Positions 9,111 through 18,095 of a stretch of 64,000 nucleotides of DNA are shown piece by piece. The stretch's first letter is position 1; the number at the start of each line of letters is the position of its first letter. A program made the position numbers and the translations under genes. Under the pieces are notes generated by a model, which was given only the letters and a program-made list of their open reading frames with translations, was not told the origin of the DNA and did not search any database. This stretch comes from Halocynthiibacter styelae. Its GTDB lineage: Bacteria; Pseudomonadota; Alphaproteobacteria; Rhodobacterales; Rhodobacteraceae. The stretch covers positions 248,001 through 312,000 of the forward strand of contig NZ_JADCKQ010000004.1 in the NCBI RefSeq assembly GCF_016123485.1. The letters run 5' to 3'.

Positions 9111-10366
9111 AACCACGCGTCCTAATCCTGGGGGCCGATGGATTTATCGGCCGCCATATCGCCTTTGAATGTCGCGCGGCAGGCTGGGACGTTCTCGCCT
9201 CCGCGCGCCGGGTCAAAGCCCTGAAGTATATGGGATTTGAGGTTCTGCAGGTCGATCTGACGGCACCCGCCTGCCACGAACCCACTTTCTGGCAGAACAA
9301 TGCGGGCCGATGTGACTACGTCGTAAATGCCGCCGGACTTCTGACAGGGTCAGAAGACGCTTTTGAAGCGGTTCATGTGTTTGCGCCCCAGGCAGTGTAC
9401 CGTGCATTTCCAGCAGCACGAAAACTGCTGATCTCTGCTGTGGGTATTGAGAAAGCCAACACGCCCTTTGCGATCTGGCGACGCAAAGGCGAAGTCCTGG
9501 CGCGTGTGAATGATGTGATCTGCCTGCGCCCCGGACTTGTGTTAGGGGATACCTCTTATGGCGGATCATCCCTGCTCCGCGCTCTGGCCAGCCTGCCTGT
9601 TACGCCGCTGCTTGGGGACGGCATCCAGGAGATGAACCCAATCCATGCACAGGATCTTGCAAAAGCAGTGCATGAAATGCTGGAGCATGGCACAGCACAC
9701 GGCCCCCACGACATTGGCGGTCCAGAGGACATCACACAAAAGCAGATGATTGCCGCCTATCGTGCCTGGATGGGCCTTGCCCCCTGTAAGAGTTTTGCCC
9801 TTCCCGCAAGATTTGCGCGTCTTGCCGGGAAACTTGGCGACTTCATGAAGATGGGACCGATTTCCACCACTGCCCTGGCGCAACTTGATGCCGGTGTTCT
9901 GGCCCGGGGAACCCCGCCACTGCAAACCAGACCGCGTGGTTTCACGGCGTTTCTTAACGCGCGCCCTGCAGGCACGCAGGATCTCTGGCAGTCGCGGTTA
10001 TTTCTTTTGCGCCCATTGTTGCGCCTGATGCTGATTTTTATGTGGGTGCTGTCCGGGCTTATTGGATTGTTCCTGCCGTCCTCCCACTTCCTGCCACTGC
10101 TGGCCGGTGCTCCCCTGCCCGATATCGCCCTGATCGCCATTGCCCGGATTGGCGGGTTGGCCGATCTGGCGATTGCCCTTGCCCTGTTGCGGGGCTGGCT
10201 GCTGAAACTTATGGGTTGGGTGCAGATCACCTTCGTTGGAAGTTATACCCTGGGTCTGACCATTCTTGCCCCTACACTTTGGTTTCTACCCATCGGTGGG
10301 CTCCTGAAAAATCTGCCCATCCTTCTGCTGCTGGTCATTTTTCTAATCCTTGAAGAAGAACGCTGA
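9107..10366 (+). CDS. SDR-family NAD(P)-binding protein fused to a DoxX-like membrane domain
   Basis: 419 residues with a GTG start at 9107 that overlaps the mtnP stop (GTGA). The N-terminal ~290 residues form a Rossmann domain of the atypical/extended SDR class ('VLILGADGFIGRHIAFECRAAGW', 'VNAAGLLTGSEDAFEAVH'). The last ~120 residues contain about four hydrophobic helices like the DoxX-like domain appended to such proteins in other proteobacteria. The catalytic Tyr-x-x-x-Lys of classical SDRs is not obvious. Function unknown; the overlap implies translation coupled to mtnP and the next gene starts on its stop codon (TGATG). Confidence 0.75.
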   Translation: MKPRVLILGADGFIGRHIAFECRAAGWDVLASARRVKALKYMGFEVLQVDLTAPACHEPTFWQNNAGRCDYVVNAAGLLTGSEDAFEAVHVFAPQAVYRAFPAARKLLISAVGIEKANTPFAIWRRKGEVLARVNDVICLRPGLVLGDTSYGGSSLLRALASLPVTPLLGDGIQEMNPIHAQDLAKAVHEMLEHGTAHGPHDIGGPEDITQKQMIAAYRAWMGLAPCKSFALPARFARLAGKLGDFMKMGPISTTALAQLDAGVLARGTPPLQTRPRGFTAFLNARPAGTQDLWQSRLFLLRPLLRLMLIFMWVLSGLIGLFLPSSHFLPLLAGAPLPDIALIAIARIGGLADLAIALALLRGWLLKLMGWVQITFVGSYTLGLTILAPTLWFLPIGGLLKNLPILLLLVIFLILEEER

Positions 10367-10848
10367 TGGACTGGTATTTCATAGCCAAATACGCGCATAT
10401 CCTGTGTTCTACCGTTCTTTTTGGCACAGGCATTGGTACGGCTTTCCAGATGGTCTGGGCCATGCATCTGGCGCGCAAAGACCGCGTGGAGACAGTGCAT
10501 TCCGTCGCATCCGGTGTTGTGATTGCAGACTGGATCTTCACCACGCCCGCTGGTTTTCTTCAGCCCGCAACAGGCCTCTGGCTGATCTGGTTGCAGGGAT
10601 GGTCCCTATGGGAAAGCTGGCTGATTGTGACTTACCTGCTCTACATCATCGCCCTGATCTGCTGGCTGCCCGTCGTGCACCTGCAGATCCGTATTCGTGA
10701 GCTTGCGCGTGATGCCCTGCAAAATGGCACCCCCTTGCCGGGTCACGCCTGGCGCCTGTATCACATTTGGTTTGCCCTGGGCTGGCCGGCATTTATTGCG
10801 CTGATGGGTGTGTTCTGGCTGATGGTGACAAAACCGGTTTTATTTTAG
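10366..10848 (+). CDS. DUF2269-like integral membrane protein
   Basis: 160 residues with four predicted membrane helices (about 5-25, 50-75, 80-105 and 135-158). The opening 'WYFIAKYAHILCSTVLFGTGIGTAF' and the 'WIFTTPAGFLQPATGLWLI' segment fit the DUF2269 family, usually encoded beside SDR/DoxX-like genes as here. No catalytic motif is visible. The ATG shares a base with the upstream stop. Confidence 0.72.
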   Translation: MDWYFIAKYAHILCSTVLFGTGIGTAFQMVWAMHLARKDRVETVHSVASGVVIADWIFTTPAGFLQPATGLWLIWLQGWSLWESWLIVTYLLYIIALICWLPVVHLQIRIRELARDALQNGTPLPGHAWRLYHIWFALGWPAFIALMGVFWLMVTKPVLF

Positions 10849-10857
10849 GAGGTCTTC

Positions 10858-11889
10858 ATGCGGTTGCAAGGTATAGATGTCGCGCGGTTCATCGCCTTTC
10901 TGGGCATGGTTCTGGTGAACTTTCGTATTGCGGCACAGGTGACGACGGATGCTGATTTCCCCACCCTTGTGACCAACAGCCTTGAAGGACGCGCCGCTGC
11001 CCTGTTTGTTATTCTGGCAGGTGTTGGCTTTACCATGGGCCACGCAAGCGGGCGACAACCCTGGCATCTGACCCTGCGGCGGGCGGTGTTTCTGTTTATC
11101 ATCGGTATGCTCGACATGGTGATGTTTGATGCGGATATCCTACATTTTTATGCCTTGTATTTCCTTGTTGGCATGCTGTTCACACAGGCGTCTGGTCGGA
11201 TGCTTTTGCTGGGGGCCGGTGCGATTACCCTGATTGGATATATCGCCTTGTTTGCCTTTGATTTTGAAAACGGTTGGAACTTTGAAACCTTTAAGTATGC
11301 GGATTTCTGGAGTATTTCGGGCTTTCTGCGGCATTCATTCTACAATGGCTGGCATCCGGTCTTTCCCTGGGCTGCACTGTTTCTGATTGGCATGTGGGTC
11401 GGACGGTTGGATCTGGCGGCACGGGGCACGCAGCTGCGCCTATTGATCTGGGGTGGCATCCTTGCGACCACGACATCTTTGGTCAGTAAGACCTTGGGCA
11501 GCCTGGACCCCGAGTTGATCGAAATCGTTTCAACCGCCCCTATCCCGCCAACACCGTTCTATATCCTTGCAGGGTCGGGAACTGCCATCGCGATGCTGGG
11601 ACTCATCCTGCTGATCACCCCGATCTTAACCCGCTTGCACTTTACAAACCTTTTGGCAGCACCTGGCAAAATGAGCCTGACATTATACATGGCCCATATT
11701 TATCTGGGTATGGGAATACTTGAAGGGATCGGGAAACTGGATGGCAGCCTGTCCGCCTATGATATTTTCGCAATTTCTCTGGGTTTTTGCGTGATTGCCG
11801 CATTGTTTGCACGTCTTTGGTTCATTAAGTTCAGACGCGGCCCGCTTGAGGGTCTGATGAGGCTCACCACGGAAGGCAAAGTGAGATGA
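10858..11889 (+). CDS. Multi-pass membrane protein, DUF418/DUF1624-like (acyltransferase-like)
   Basis: 343 residues with about nine to ten hydrophobic segments. It begins '[18 protein letters not shown]' and has '[12 protein letters not shown]' and the late '[15 protein letters not shown]', features of the DUF418/heparan-glucosaminide-acetyltransferase-like membrane families. A textbook AGGAGG site precedes the ATG. Its stop overlaps the apt start (ATGA), tying it to purine salvage by position only. The substrate is unknown. Confidence 0.7.
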   Translation: MRLQGIDVARFIAFLGMVLVNFRIAAQVTTDADFPTLVTNSLEGRAAALFVILAGVGFTMGHASGRQPWHLTLRRAVFLFIIGMLDMVMFDADILHFYALYFLVGMLFTQASGRMLLLGAGAITLIGYIALFAFDFENGWNFETFKYADFWSISGFLRHSFYNGWHPVFPWAALFLIGMWVGRLDLAARGTQLRLLIWGGILATTTSLVSKTLGSLDPELIEIVSTAPIPPTPFYILAGSGTAIAMLGLILLITPILTRLHFTNLLAAPGKMSLTLYMAHIYLGMGILEGIGKLDGSLSAYDIFAISLGFCVIAALFARLWFIKFRRGPLEGLMRLTTEGKVR

Positions 11890-12419
11890 AAAAAGACGTC
11901 AAAGATTACATCCGGACGATTGTTGATTTCCCGCATGAAGGCATCATGTTTCGCGATGTGACCACATTGTTTTCCGACCCACGCGGGTTTCGCATGGCGA
12001 TTGATCAGCTTCTGCACCCCTATGCCGGGCAACCGATTGATAAGGTGGTAGGCCTTGAAGCCCGCGGCTTTATTCTGGGTGGCGCGATTGCGCATCAGCT
12101 GTCCGTTGGTTTTGTGCCTGTGCGCAAAAAGGGCAAACTGCCTGGCACAACGATCAGCCAGGACTATAACCTGGAATATGGCGAAGCGATTGTGGAAATC
12201 CATGACGACGCCCTGAAACCGGGTGAACGCGTGCTGGTTGTCGATGACCTGCTGGCCACCGGTGGCACCGCAGAAGCCGGGATCAAACTGCTGGAACGTC
12301 TGGGCGCTGAGATCATTGGTTGTGCCTTCGTAATCGACCTGCCGGAACTGGGTGGTCGGAAGAAACTGGAAGCGCTTGGCATGGATGTTTACGCCCTATG
12401 TGAGTTTGACGGGATGTAA
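11886..12419 (+). CDS. apt: Adenine phosphoribosyltransferase
   Basis: 177 residues, the normal Apt length. The PRPP-binding motif '[17 protein letters not shown]' is at about residues 118-134, with the N-terminal '[14 protein letters not shown]' and '[15 protein letters not shown]' that are diagnostic of Apt. It makes AMP from adenine and PRPP. It is the last gene of the mtnP operon, so adenine made by MtnP can be recycled; a hairpin terminator follows 120 bases downstream. Confidence 0.95.
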   Translation: MKKDVKDYIRTIVDFPHEGIMFRDVTTLFSDPRGFRMAIDQLLHPYAGQPIDKVVGLEARGFILGGAIAHQLSVGFVPVRKKGKLPGTTISQDYNLEYGEAIVEIHDDALKPGERVLVVDDLLATGGTAEAGIKLLERLGAEIIGCAFVIDLPELGGRKKLEALGMDVYALCEFDGM

Positions 12420-12428
12420 GGTTAACTT

Positions 12429-12473
12429 TTACCGAAATTCTGAATTTCACCAATTTGGTAAACCTTTCGGTAA
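12429..12473. repeat. Nested inverted repeats downstream of apt
   Basis: Outer arms ttaccgaaa (12429-12437) and tttcggtaa (12465-12473) enclose two smaller perfect dyads, gaaattc-t-gaatttc (12434-12448) and accaa-t-ttggt (12449-12459). A further short dyad gtccg/cggac lies at about 12498-12514. The role is unknown: operator, processing site or part of a structured RNA that ends at the 12543 terminator. Confidence 0.5.
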
Positions 12474-12542
12474 GGAATAGCCCCTAAGACTAAGCCTGTC
12501 CGCTACCCACGGACGCTGCTTGTATAACACACGTAAAAGTAC

Positions 12543-12576
12543 CAACCGCCCTGCCCTGCGCAGGGCGGTTGTTTTC
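12543..12576. terminator. Rho-independent terminator after apt
   Basis: An 11-bp perfect stem (12543-12553 with 12561-12571, caaccgccctg/cagggcggttg) with a 7-nt loop and a gttttc tail on the plus strand. It lies 6 bases from the end of the convergent FAD-linked dehydrogenase and may also serve it, though the minus-strand T-run is weak. Confidence 0.8.
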
Positions 12577-12582
12577 TGTGGC

Positions 12583-13998
12583 TCAGGTCAGAACAGCACC
12601 CGGGTTCAGGATACCAAGAGGATCAAGCGCCGCTTTCATCTGCTTCATCACCCGATACCGCGTCGGGTCGGCATAACGGATCAGCTCATTCGCTTTCATC
12701 CGACCGATCCCGTGTTCCGCGCTGAAGGATCCGCCATAGTCATGCACAAGATCATGCACCAGGCGTTCAATGTCATCCCTTACATGCGCCCAGGCCTCAC
12801 GCGTTTCCCCTACAGGCGGGAAGACGTTGTAATGCAGATTACCATCCCCAAGGTGACCAAAACAATTCACCCGTACGGGGGCTATTTCAGCAATTTTTGC
12901 CATGCCATGAGGGATGAATTCCGCAAGGGCTGACAGTGGCAACGAAATATCATGGCTGACAATCGCACCCACCTTCTTATTCGCCGCCGGTATATGTTCG
13001 CGCAGGGACCAAAGCTGATTACGTTGTGCAAGCGACTGGGCAATCACGCCGTCCGACACCAGCCCCGCCTCAGCCCCCTGAACAAATAGCTGTTCCAGCA
13101 GGGCTTCTGGATCAAGCGCAGCAGGCAAGCCGAATTCGACAAGCACGGACCATTCAGGAACATCGGCAAAAGGTTGATGTATCTCGGGCAAAGTATCACG
13201 CACAAACCCGACGCCGGTGCCTGAAAGCAATTCAAACGCCGATACCCCGTCACCAGACAAATCACGGGCAATGCCCAGAAGTTCAAGCGCCGCCGCAGGA
13301 TCACGCACGACAAGCACAGCCGTCCCCACACGCGCAGGACGCGGGGACAGGCGCAGGCTGGCGGCGGTAATTACCCCAAGCGTGCCTTCTGAACCAATCA
13401 ACAGGTTTTTCACATCATAACCGGTATTGTCTTTGCGCAGGCGTGACAGGTTGTTCAGTACAGATCCATCGGCCAGGACGGCCTCAACCCCAAGGCACAG
13501 ATCACGTGTATTGCCGTAGCGCAGCACATTCACCCCGCCTGCATTGGTGGCCAGGTTCCCACCGATCCGACAGCTGCCTTCAGAAGCAAGCGACAGGGGG
13601 AATAGACGGCTTTCTTTTTCCGCTTCCTCCTGGATGCTGGCAAGTGTCATCCCTGCTTCAGCCACCAGCACGTTCTCTGACGGATAAATCGCGCGCATTG
13701 TGTTCATACGTTCAAGCGACAAGATCAGCGGCGCAGGCCCCTGATCTGCTGCCATGATCTGCCCGCCCACAAGGCCTGTACCACCGCCGAAGGGAATGAC
13801 GCCAATAAGGTATTCAGAGCAAAGCTTCAGAACGTCGGAGACCTCTTGCGTATTGCGCGGGGCGACAACAGCACCGGCATGCCCGGCGATGCGTTTACGT
13901 GGCTCTTCCAGATACAGTGCATCCGCCGGGCGCAGAATGTCTTCGCCCAGGGTTTCTGTCAATGTAGCGATAAACTCAGGTGTAACAGGTTGCAGCAT
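12583..13998 (-). CDS. FAD-linked 2-hydroxyacid dehydrogenase (GlcD/D-2-hydroxyglutarate dehydrogenase-like)
   Basis: 471 residues from the ATG at 13998, chosen because an ACGGAGG site lies just upstream; a longer in-frame ATG exists 15 codons earlier without such a site. The PCMH-type FAD-binding domain includes 'VIPFGGGTGLVGGQ' and 'GSCRIGGNLATNAGGVNVLRYGNTRDLCLG'. The C-terminal FAD-oxidase domain has 'CFGHLGDGNLHYN' and 'FSAEHGIGRMK', the metal/substrate motifs of D-lactate, glycolate (GlcD) and D-2-hydroxyglutarate dehydrogenases. It oxidises a 2-hydroxyacid to a 2-oxoacid; which one is not decidable. It lies 59 bases downstream of rimJ on the same strand. A paralogue lies at 43072-44505. 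Confidence 0.85.
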   Translation of the reverse strand: MLQPVTPEFIATLTETLGEDILRPADALYLEEPRKRIAGHAGAVVAPRNTQEVSDVLKLCSEYLIGVIPFGGGTGLVGGQIMAADQGPAPLILSLERMNTMRAIYPSENVLVAEAGMTLASIQEEAEKESRLFPLSLASEGSCRIGGNLATNAGGVNVLRYGNTRDLCLGVEAVLADGSVLNNLSRLRKDNTGYDVKNLLIGSEGTLGVITAASLRLSPRPARVGTAVLVVRDPAAALELLGIARDLSGDGVSAFELLSGTGVGFVRDTLPEIHQPFADVPEWSVLVEFGLPAALDPEALLEQLFVQGAEAGLVSDGVIAQSLAQRNQLWSLREHIPAANKKVGAIVSHDISLPLSALAEFIPHGMAKIAEIAPVRVNCFGHLGDGNLHYNVFPPVGETREAWAHVRDDIERLVHDLVHDYGGSFSAEHGIGRMKANELIRYADPTRYRVMKQMKAALDPLGILNPGAVLT

Positions 13999-14057
13999 TT
14001 GGGCCTCCGTCCGGAGATGAACATGTGATGCGGTGTATTTCAAGCCAGGTCGTGGCC

Positions 14058-14642
14058 TCAGCCTGCATCGGTCTTGCCACGGCGATCCCCGCGCAGGTTG
14101 GCGTATAGCACATGGGTGCGCCAGCGGCCGCTGATCTGCAAGTAGCTCTGGGCTACACCTTCGTATTTGAAACCGGACCGTTCCAGCAACCCACGACTGG
14201 GTTGATTTTCCGGCAGACAGGCGGCTTCGAGGCGGGAAAGGTCCAGGTCACGGAAGGCGAAATGTTCCACCGCCAGAAGCGCTTCCAGCATATAGCCCTG
14301 CCGCGCAAAGCCCTGCCCGATCCAATAGCCAAGCGTGCCGGCCTGAGCAGGACCGCGCCGGATGTTATCCAGCGTAATTGCCCCGATCAGATAGTTGTCT
14401 GCACGGCGAAACAGGAACAGTGGCGCAGCAGTGCCCTGCGAAATCGACCTCCGGGCCCAATAGACCCGGTTGGTAAACCCCTTGCGGGACAGGTGATCTT
14501 TTGACCATGCTGGTTCCCATGGCGTCAGAAACGCCTGGCTGGTGCGGCGCAACGCAGCCCATTCGCGGAAATCCGCGTGCTGAGGCGGGCGCAGATACAG
14601 GCGGTCCGTCTCCAGCCGGATGTTTCGTTTACGCCCCAGCAT
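14058..14642 (-). CDS. GNAT acetyltransferase, RimJ/RimL-like
   Basis: 194 residues, opening 'IRLETDRLYLRPPQHADFREWAALRRTSQAFLTPWEP', the N-terminal pattern of ribosomal-protein alanine acetyltransferase RimJ, and the acetyl-CoA site 'GTLGYWIGQGFARQGYMLEALLAV'. It likely N-acetylates a protein terminus, perhaps S5, but the target is inferred from family only. Its ATG overlaps the M16 peptidase stop (TGATG), so the two are translationally coupled. Confidence 0.8.
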   Translation of the reverse strand: MLGRKRNIRLETDRLYLRPPQHADFREWAALRRTSQAFLTPWEPAWSKDHLSRKGFTNRVYWARRSISQGTAAPLFLFRRADNYLIGAITLDNIRRGPAQAGTLGYWIGQGFARQGYMLEALLAVEHFAFRDLDLSRLEAACLPENQPSRGLLERSGFKYEGVAQSYLQISGRWRTHVLYANLRGDRRGKTDAG

Positions 14643-15931
14643 CAGCCCGCCATGCGACGTGCATTCAAGGCCGCAAGATCCGCAGCACCGGCCACAGGGC
14701 CGTATTGTGCAAGCGTCGCACGGGCGTTGACCGCCATATCAGCCCCAAAGGCCCGAAGCGCGTTCAGATCAACGCTGTCGATCTTCTCAACGACCTCATT
14801 CACCGGTGGCACGCGGCCCCAGATCGAGGTCATACGCGCCAGGCGTTCTGCACGGTTTGACGGGCTTTCCAGCCCCATCAGCATCCCGGCCTTCATCTGC
14901 GCACGGGCGCGATCCAGTTCAGCCTGGGTGATTGTATCACTTGCGCGCTTCATTTCGTCAATCGTAACAAGCGCCAGCTCTTCCACCTGATCACCGCTGG
15001 TGCCTGCGTAAATCGTCGTCATACCACTGTCAGCAAACGCCCCGGCCTGCGCGTAGATCGTATAGCAAAGGCCACGTTTTTCCCGCAGTTCCTGAAACAG
15101 TCGCGAAGACATGCCGCCGCCAAGAACACCAGAATACAGTTGAGCCGCCCAGATCCCGTCATCTGTGTAGGCCGGGCCTTCAAAAGCCAGGGCAAAATGC
15201 GCCTGTTCAAGATCCTTCTCAACCCGGACTTCACCACCGCGATAGCTGCCACCGGACATGGCAGGGGCTGTGCGGGCGGTGTGCGTACCAAACAGAGCCT
15301 TTGCCTGTTTTACCAGTTGATCATGATCAACAGCACCCGCCGCCGCCAGGATCATATTGCCAGGGCCGTAATGGGCACCAATAAACTGTTCGAGGTCCGA
15401 TTTCTGGAAGGCCGACACTTTTTCAGCCGGGCCAAGGATCGTGCGACCAAGTGGCTGATCCGGGTAAGCCTGTTCCTGCAGCCAGTCAAAGATCACGTCA
15501 TCCGGCGTATCAAGCGCCTGCCCGATCTCCTGAAGGATCACACCGCGTTCTGTTTCGATCTCATCCTGATCAAAGGTCGGGTTCAGAAGGATATCGGAAA
15601 TCACATCCAGCGCCAGCGGCACATCCGCCGCCAGAACACGGGCGTAATAGGCTGTCATTTCGCGGGATGTATAAGCGTTAAGATACCCACCCACATCTTC
15701 AATCTGCTCTGCGATATCCAAAGCAGACCGGGTCGCCGTGCCTTTAAACGCCATATGTTCCAGAAAATGGGCGATGCCATTCTGGTCCTCAGATTCATTG
15801 CGACCGCCGGCGTTAACCCAGATACCAAGGGTCGTGCTTTCAAGGCCGGGCATGGATTCCGTGACAATACGAAACCCATTGGGCAGCGTATGTGTGCGCA
15901 GGTTGTTCTTTGTGCTCAAATTGGTACTCAC
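14642..15931 (-). CDS. M16-family zinc peptidase (mitochondrial processing peptidase-like)
   Basis: 429 residues of the single-chain bacterial M16B type. The inverted zinc motif H-x-x-E-H is 'HFLEHMAFKGT' at about residues 54-64, and the distal zinc-ligand Glu is in 'ETERGVILQEI'. The protein likely cleaves peptides or signal-like sequences in the cytoplasm. Its start overlaps the thrC stop by four bases (ATGA). The thrC-M16-rimJ order is common in the Rhodobacterales, from memory. Confidence 0.9.
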   Translation of the reverse strand: MSTNLSTKNNLRTHTLPNGFRIVTESMPGLESTTLGIWVNAGGRNESEDQNGIAHFLEHMAFKGTATRSALDIAEQIEDVGGYLNAYTSREMTAYYARVLAADVPLALDVISDILLNPTFDQDEIETERGVILQEIGQALDTPDDVIFDWLQEQAYPDQPLGRTILGPAEKVSAFQKSDLEQFIGAHYGPGNMILAAAGAVDHDQLVKQAKALFGTHTARTAPAMSGGSYRGGEVRVEKDLEQAHFALAFEGPAYTDDGIWAAQLYSGVLGGGMSSRLFQELREKRGLCYTIYAQAGAFADSGMTTIYAGTSGDQVEELALVTIDEMKRASDTITQAELDRARAQMKAGMLMGLESPSNRAERLARMTSIWGRVPPVNEVVEKIDSVDLNALRAFGADMAVNARATLAQYGPVAGAADLAALNARRMAG

Positions 15932-17316
15932 TTCTTAAGGCGCTCGCGGATCAGGCTGGTCAGTGCGGTCAGGTCGTTTGCAACAGGCGTTACACGTTCG
16001 CTGCGCTCAAACAGATCCGCCATATGGGCAGGCAGGCCAACGTCAACGCCACAGGCATCTTTTACAGCTGCCGGGAATTTCGCCGGATGGGCAGTGGCGA
16101 GGGTGATCATCGGCACCTCAGACAGGTTGGCATCCCCAATACGCGCACCAATTGCGGAATGCGGACACAGGACTTCACCAGTGCGGGTCAACATATCTTT
16201 GATGGTCTCAGAGGTTTCTTCTTCAGACACGCGGCCAGATGTAAACTGTTCCCGCAGCGCTTCCATCGCGCCCTGGCTGATGCTGAAGCTACCGCTTTCA
16301 GACAGGTCATTCATCACGGAACGGATCGCATCGCCATCGCGCCCGTAAGCGTCAAACAGCGCGCGTTCAAAGTTGGAACTAACCTGAATATCCATTGACG
16401 GGCTGATGGACGGGCTTACGCCTTCTTTGGTGTAAGCGCCGGTTTCCATAGTGCGGTGCAGAATGTCATTCTGGTTGGTGGCAATCACCAGCTCTTTGAT
16501 CGGCAGGCCCATCTTCTTGGCAATGTAGCCCGCGAAAATGTCACCGAAGTTGCCGGTTGGCACAGTAAAGGACACTTCGCGATGCGGTGCGCCAAGGGAC
16601 ACAGCAGAAGAGAAATAATACACAACCTGCGCCAGCACCCGGCCCCAGTTGATAGAATTCACACCAGCAAGCCCAACTTCGTCACGGAAGGCATGGTCGT
16701 TGAACATATCTTTCAGACGCGCCTGGCAGTCATCAAAGTCGCCCTTCACCGCAAGCGCATGCACGTTGTTTTCCGAAGGCGTGGTCATCTGACGGCGCTG
16801 AACCTCAGACACGCGGCCTTCCGGGAACATGATGAAGACGTCGACGTTATCCAGACCTTTGAAGGCCTCAATCGCCGCAGAACCCGTGTCACCGGATGTT
16901 GCCCCAACGATCACGATACGCTGGCCGCGTTTTGTCAGAGCCGCCTGGAACATCTGACCAATCAGTTGCATGGCGAAATCTTTGAACGCAAGCGTCGGGC
17001 CATGGAACAATTCCAGCAGGAAATGGTTCGGCGCAAGCTGCTTCAGCGGTGCTCGGGCGTCATGGGCGAAACCGGCATAAGCCTTTTGGATCAAGCCCCG
17101 GAATTCATCATCGCCAAAGCTGTCGCCCACAAAAGGGCGCATAACGCGGTAAGCGATCTCTTCATAAGACAGACCGGCCATATCAGCGATTTCCGCCTTG
17201 GTCAGAGTCGGCACATCTTCCGGCACATAAAGGCCACCGTCACGGGCAAGACCTGTGAGCATGGCGTCTTCAAAAGACAGTTCGGGCGCCTGGCCCCGGG
17301 TCGAGATATATTTCAT
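15928..17316 (-). CDS. thrC: Threonine synthase
   Basis: About 462 residues from the ATG at 17316 ('MKYISTRGQAPELSFEDAML', the usual family opening, with AAGGC 8 bases upstream). The PLP lysine is in 'TLAFKDFAMQLIGQ' and the phosphate-binding motif is 'VGATSGDTGSAAIEAF'. It converts O-phosphohomoserine to threonine. It is 29 bases downstream of the SURF1 gene on the same strand. Confidence 0.94.
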   Translation of the reverse strand: MKYISTRGQAPELSFEDAMLTGLARDGGLYVPEDVPTLTKAEIADMAGLSYEEIAYRVMRPFVGDSFGDDEFRGLIQKAYAGFAHDARAPLKQLAPNHFLLELFHGPTLAFKDFAMQLIGQMFQAALTKRGQRIVIVGATSGDTGSAAIEAFKGLDNVDVFIMFPEGRVSEVQRRQMTTPSENNVHALAVKGDFDDCQARLKDMFNDHAFRDEVGLAGVNSINWGRVLAQVVYYFSSAVSLGAPHREVSFTVPTGNFGDIFAGYIAKKMGLPIKELVIATNQNDILHRTMETGAYTKEGVSPSISPSMDIQVSSNFERALFDAYGRDGDAIRSVMNDLSESGSFSISQGAMEALREQFTSGRVSEEETSETIKDMLTRTGEVLCPHSAIGARIGDANLSEVPMITLATAHPAKFPAAVKDACGVDVGLPAHMADLFERSERVTPVANDLTALTSLIRERLKK

Positions 17317-17345
17317 CGCTTTGCCTTGCCTGATCAGCATTTGGT

Positions 17346-18011
17346 TTACAGTGTTCTCTGCCTGATACGCCAGAGAACGGCGCTTGTCATCACCACCCAG
17401 AAAAATGCCAGAGAAAACCAGGTAATCGCATATCCCAGATGGTCATTGGGAATGCCTTCAGTTGTCAGAGGCACCGGGCGGGCGGTGTAAAGATCTGGTG
17501 TCACGGTACGCGCGACAATCAGCAGTGGCTCGGTCCCAAGCGACATGGAAATCGCTTCAAGGTCGCGGGCGTACCACGTGTTGCCCTCTGGGGGCGGGGT
17601 AAATTCGTTCAGCTCATCCGGCCAGTGCATATTGCCGGTAATGGTGATCTCAGCCGGGCCGTTGAAATCAGTATGCGAGTCCTGGCGACGAAAGCCACGG
17701 TCCAACAACAGTCGACGCCCATTAGTCTCAAACACAGAGATCATGCGATAGCCTGCGCCCTGCCCGCGGGCAGAGGCAAAAACCTGCACACCATCATCAG
17801 CAATGCCAGTTGCGGTCACAGGCAGATAGCGGTGCTCGTCCCAGGTTGGGGTTTCGGGAATGGCGACGGGATCTCCCTGGATGCGCGCTTCGACATCTGC
17901 AATAAGATCCAGCTTCCAGTTCAGGCGCGACACCTGCCAGAACCCCAGCCATAGCAGGAGTGCCAGGCCAGCAATCCCAAATATCAGTGTAAGGATGAAT
18001 TTCACCCGCAT
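17346..18011 (-). CDS. SURF1 family cytochrome c oxidase assembly protein
   Basis: 221 residues with an N-terminal membrane helix (about 5-22, 'LTLIFGIAGLALLLWLGFWQVSRL') and a C-terminal one ('LGYAITWFSLAFFWVVMTSAVLW'), the SURF1 topology. Family signatures include 'LGFWQVSRLNWK' and the 'LLLDRGFRR' and 'NDHLGYAITWFSLA' segments. It helps heme a insertion into aa3 oxidase. It lies downstream of ctaE, but a terminator hairpin sits between them with hardly any room for a separate promoter. Confidence 0.9.
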   Translation of the reverse strand: MRVKFILTLIFGIAGLALLLWLGFWQVSRLNWKLDLIADVEARIQGDPVAIPETPTWDEHRYLPVTATGIADDGVQVFASARGQGAGYRMISVFETNGRRLLLDRGFRRQDSHTDFNGPAEITITGNMHWPDELNEFTPPPEGNTWYARDLEAISMSLGTEPLLIVARTVTPDLYTARPVPLTTEGIPNDHLGYAITWFSLAFFWVVMTSAVLWRIRQRTL

Positions 18012-18033
18012 GAATGCCCCTTATTCACCGCGC

Positions 18034-18067
18034 AAAGAAAAAGCGCAGGTGTTTCCACCTGCGCTTT
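18034..18067 (-). terminator. Rho-independent terminator between ctaE and SURF1
   Basis: A perfect 12-bp stem (18040-18051 with 18056-18067, aaagcgcaggtg/cacctgcgcttt), 4-nt loop, and a T-rich tail on the minus strand (tttctttg, 18039 downward). It follows the ctaE stop by 29 bases. The SURF1 start is only about 23 bases beyond the T-run, so SURF1 expression seems to depend on read-through. Confidence 0.8.
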
Positions 18068-18095
18068 AAAGCCGTTATTTGCAGAAGGTGCAAGC

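Noticed and set aside
15140-16348. Long plus-strand ORF opposite the M16 and thrC genes
   Set aside because: Composition (His, Arg, Gln rich) and lack of any motif or ribosome site show it is the shadow of well-identified genes.
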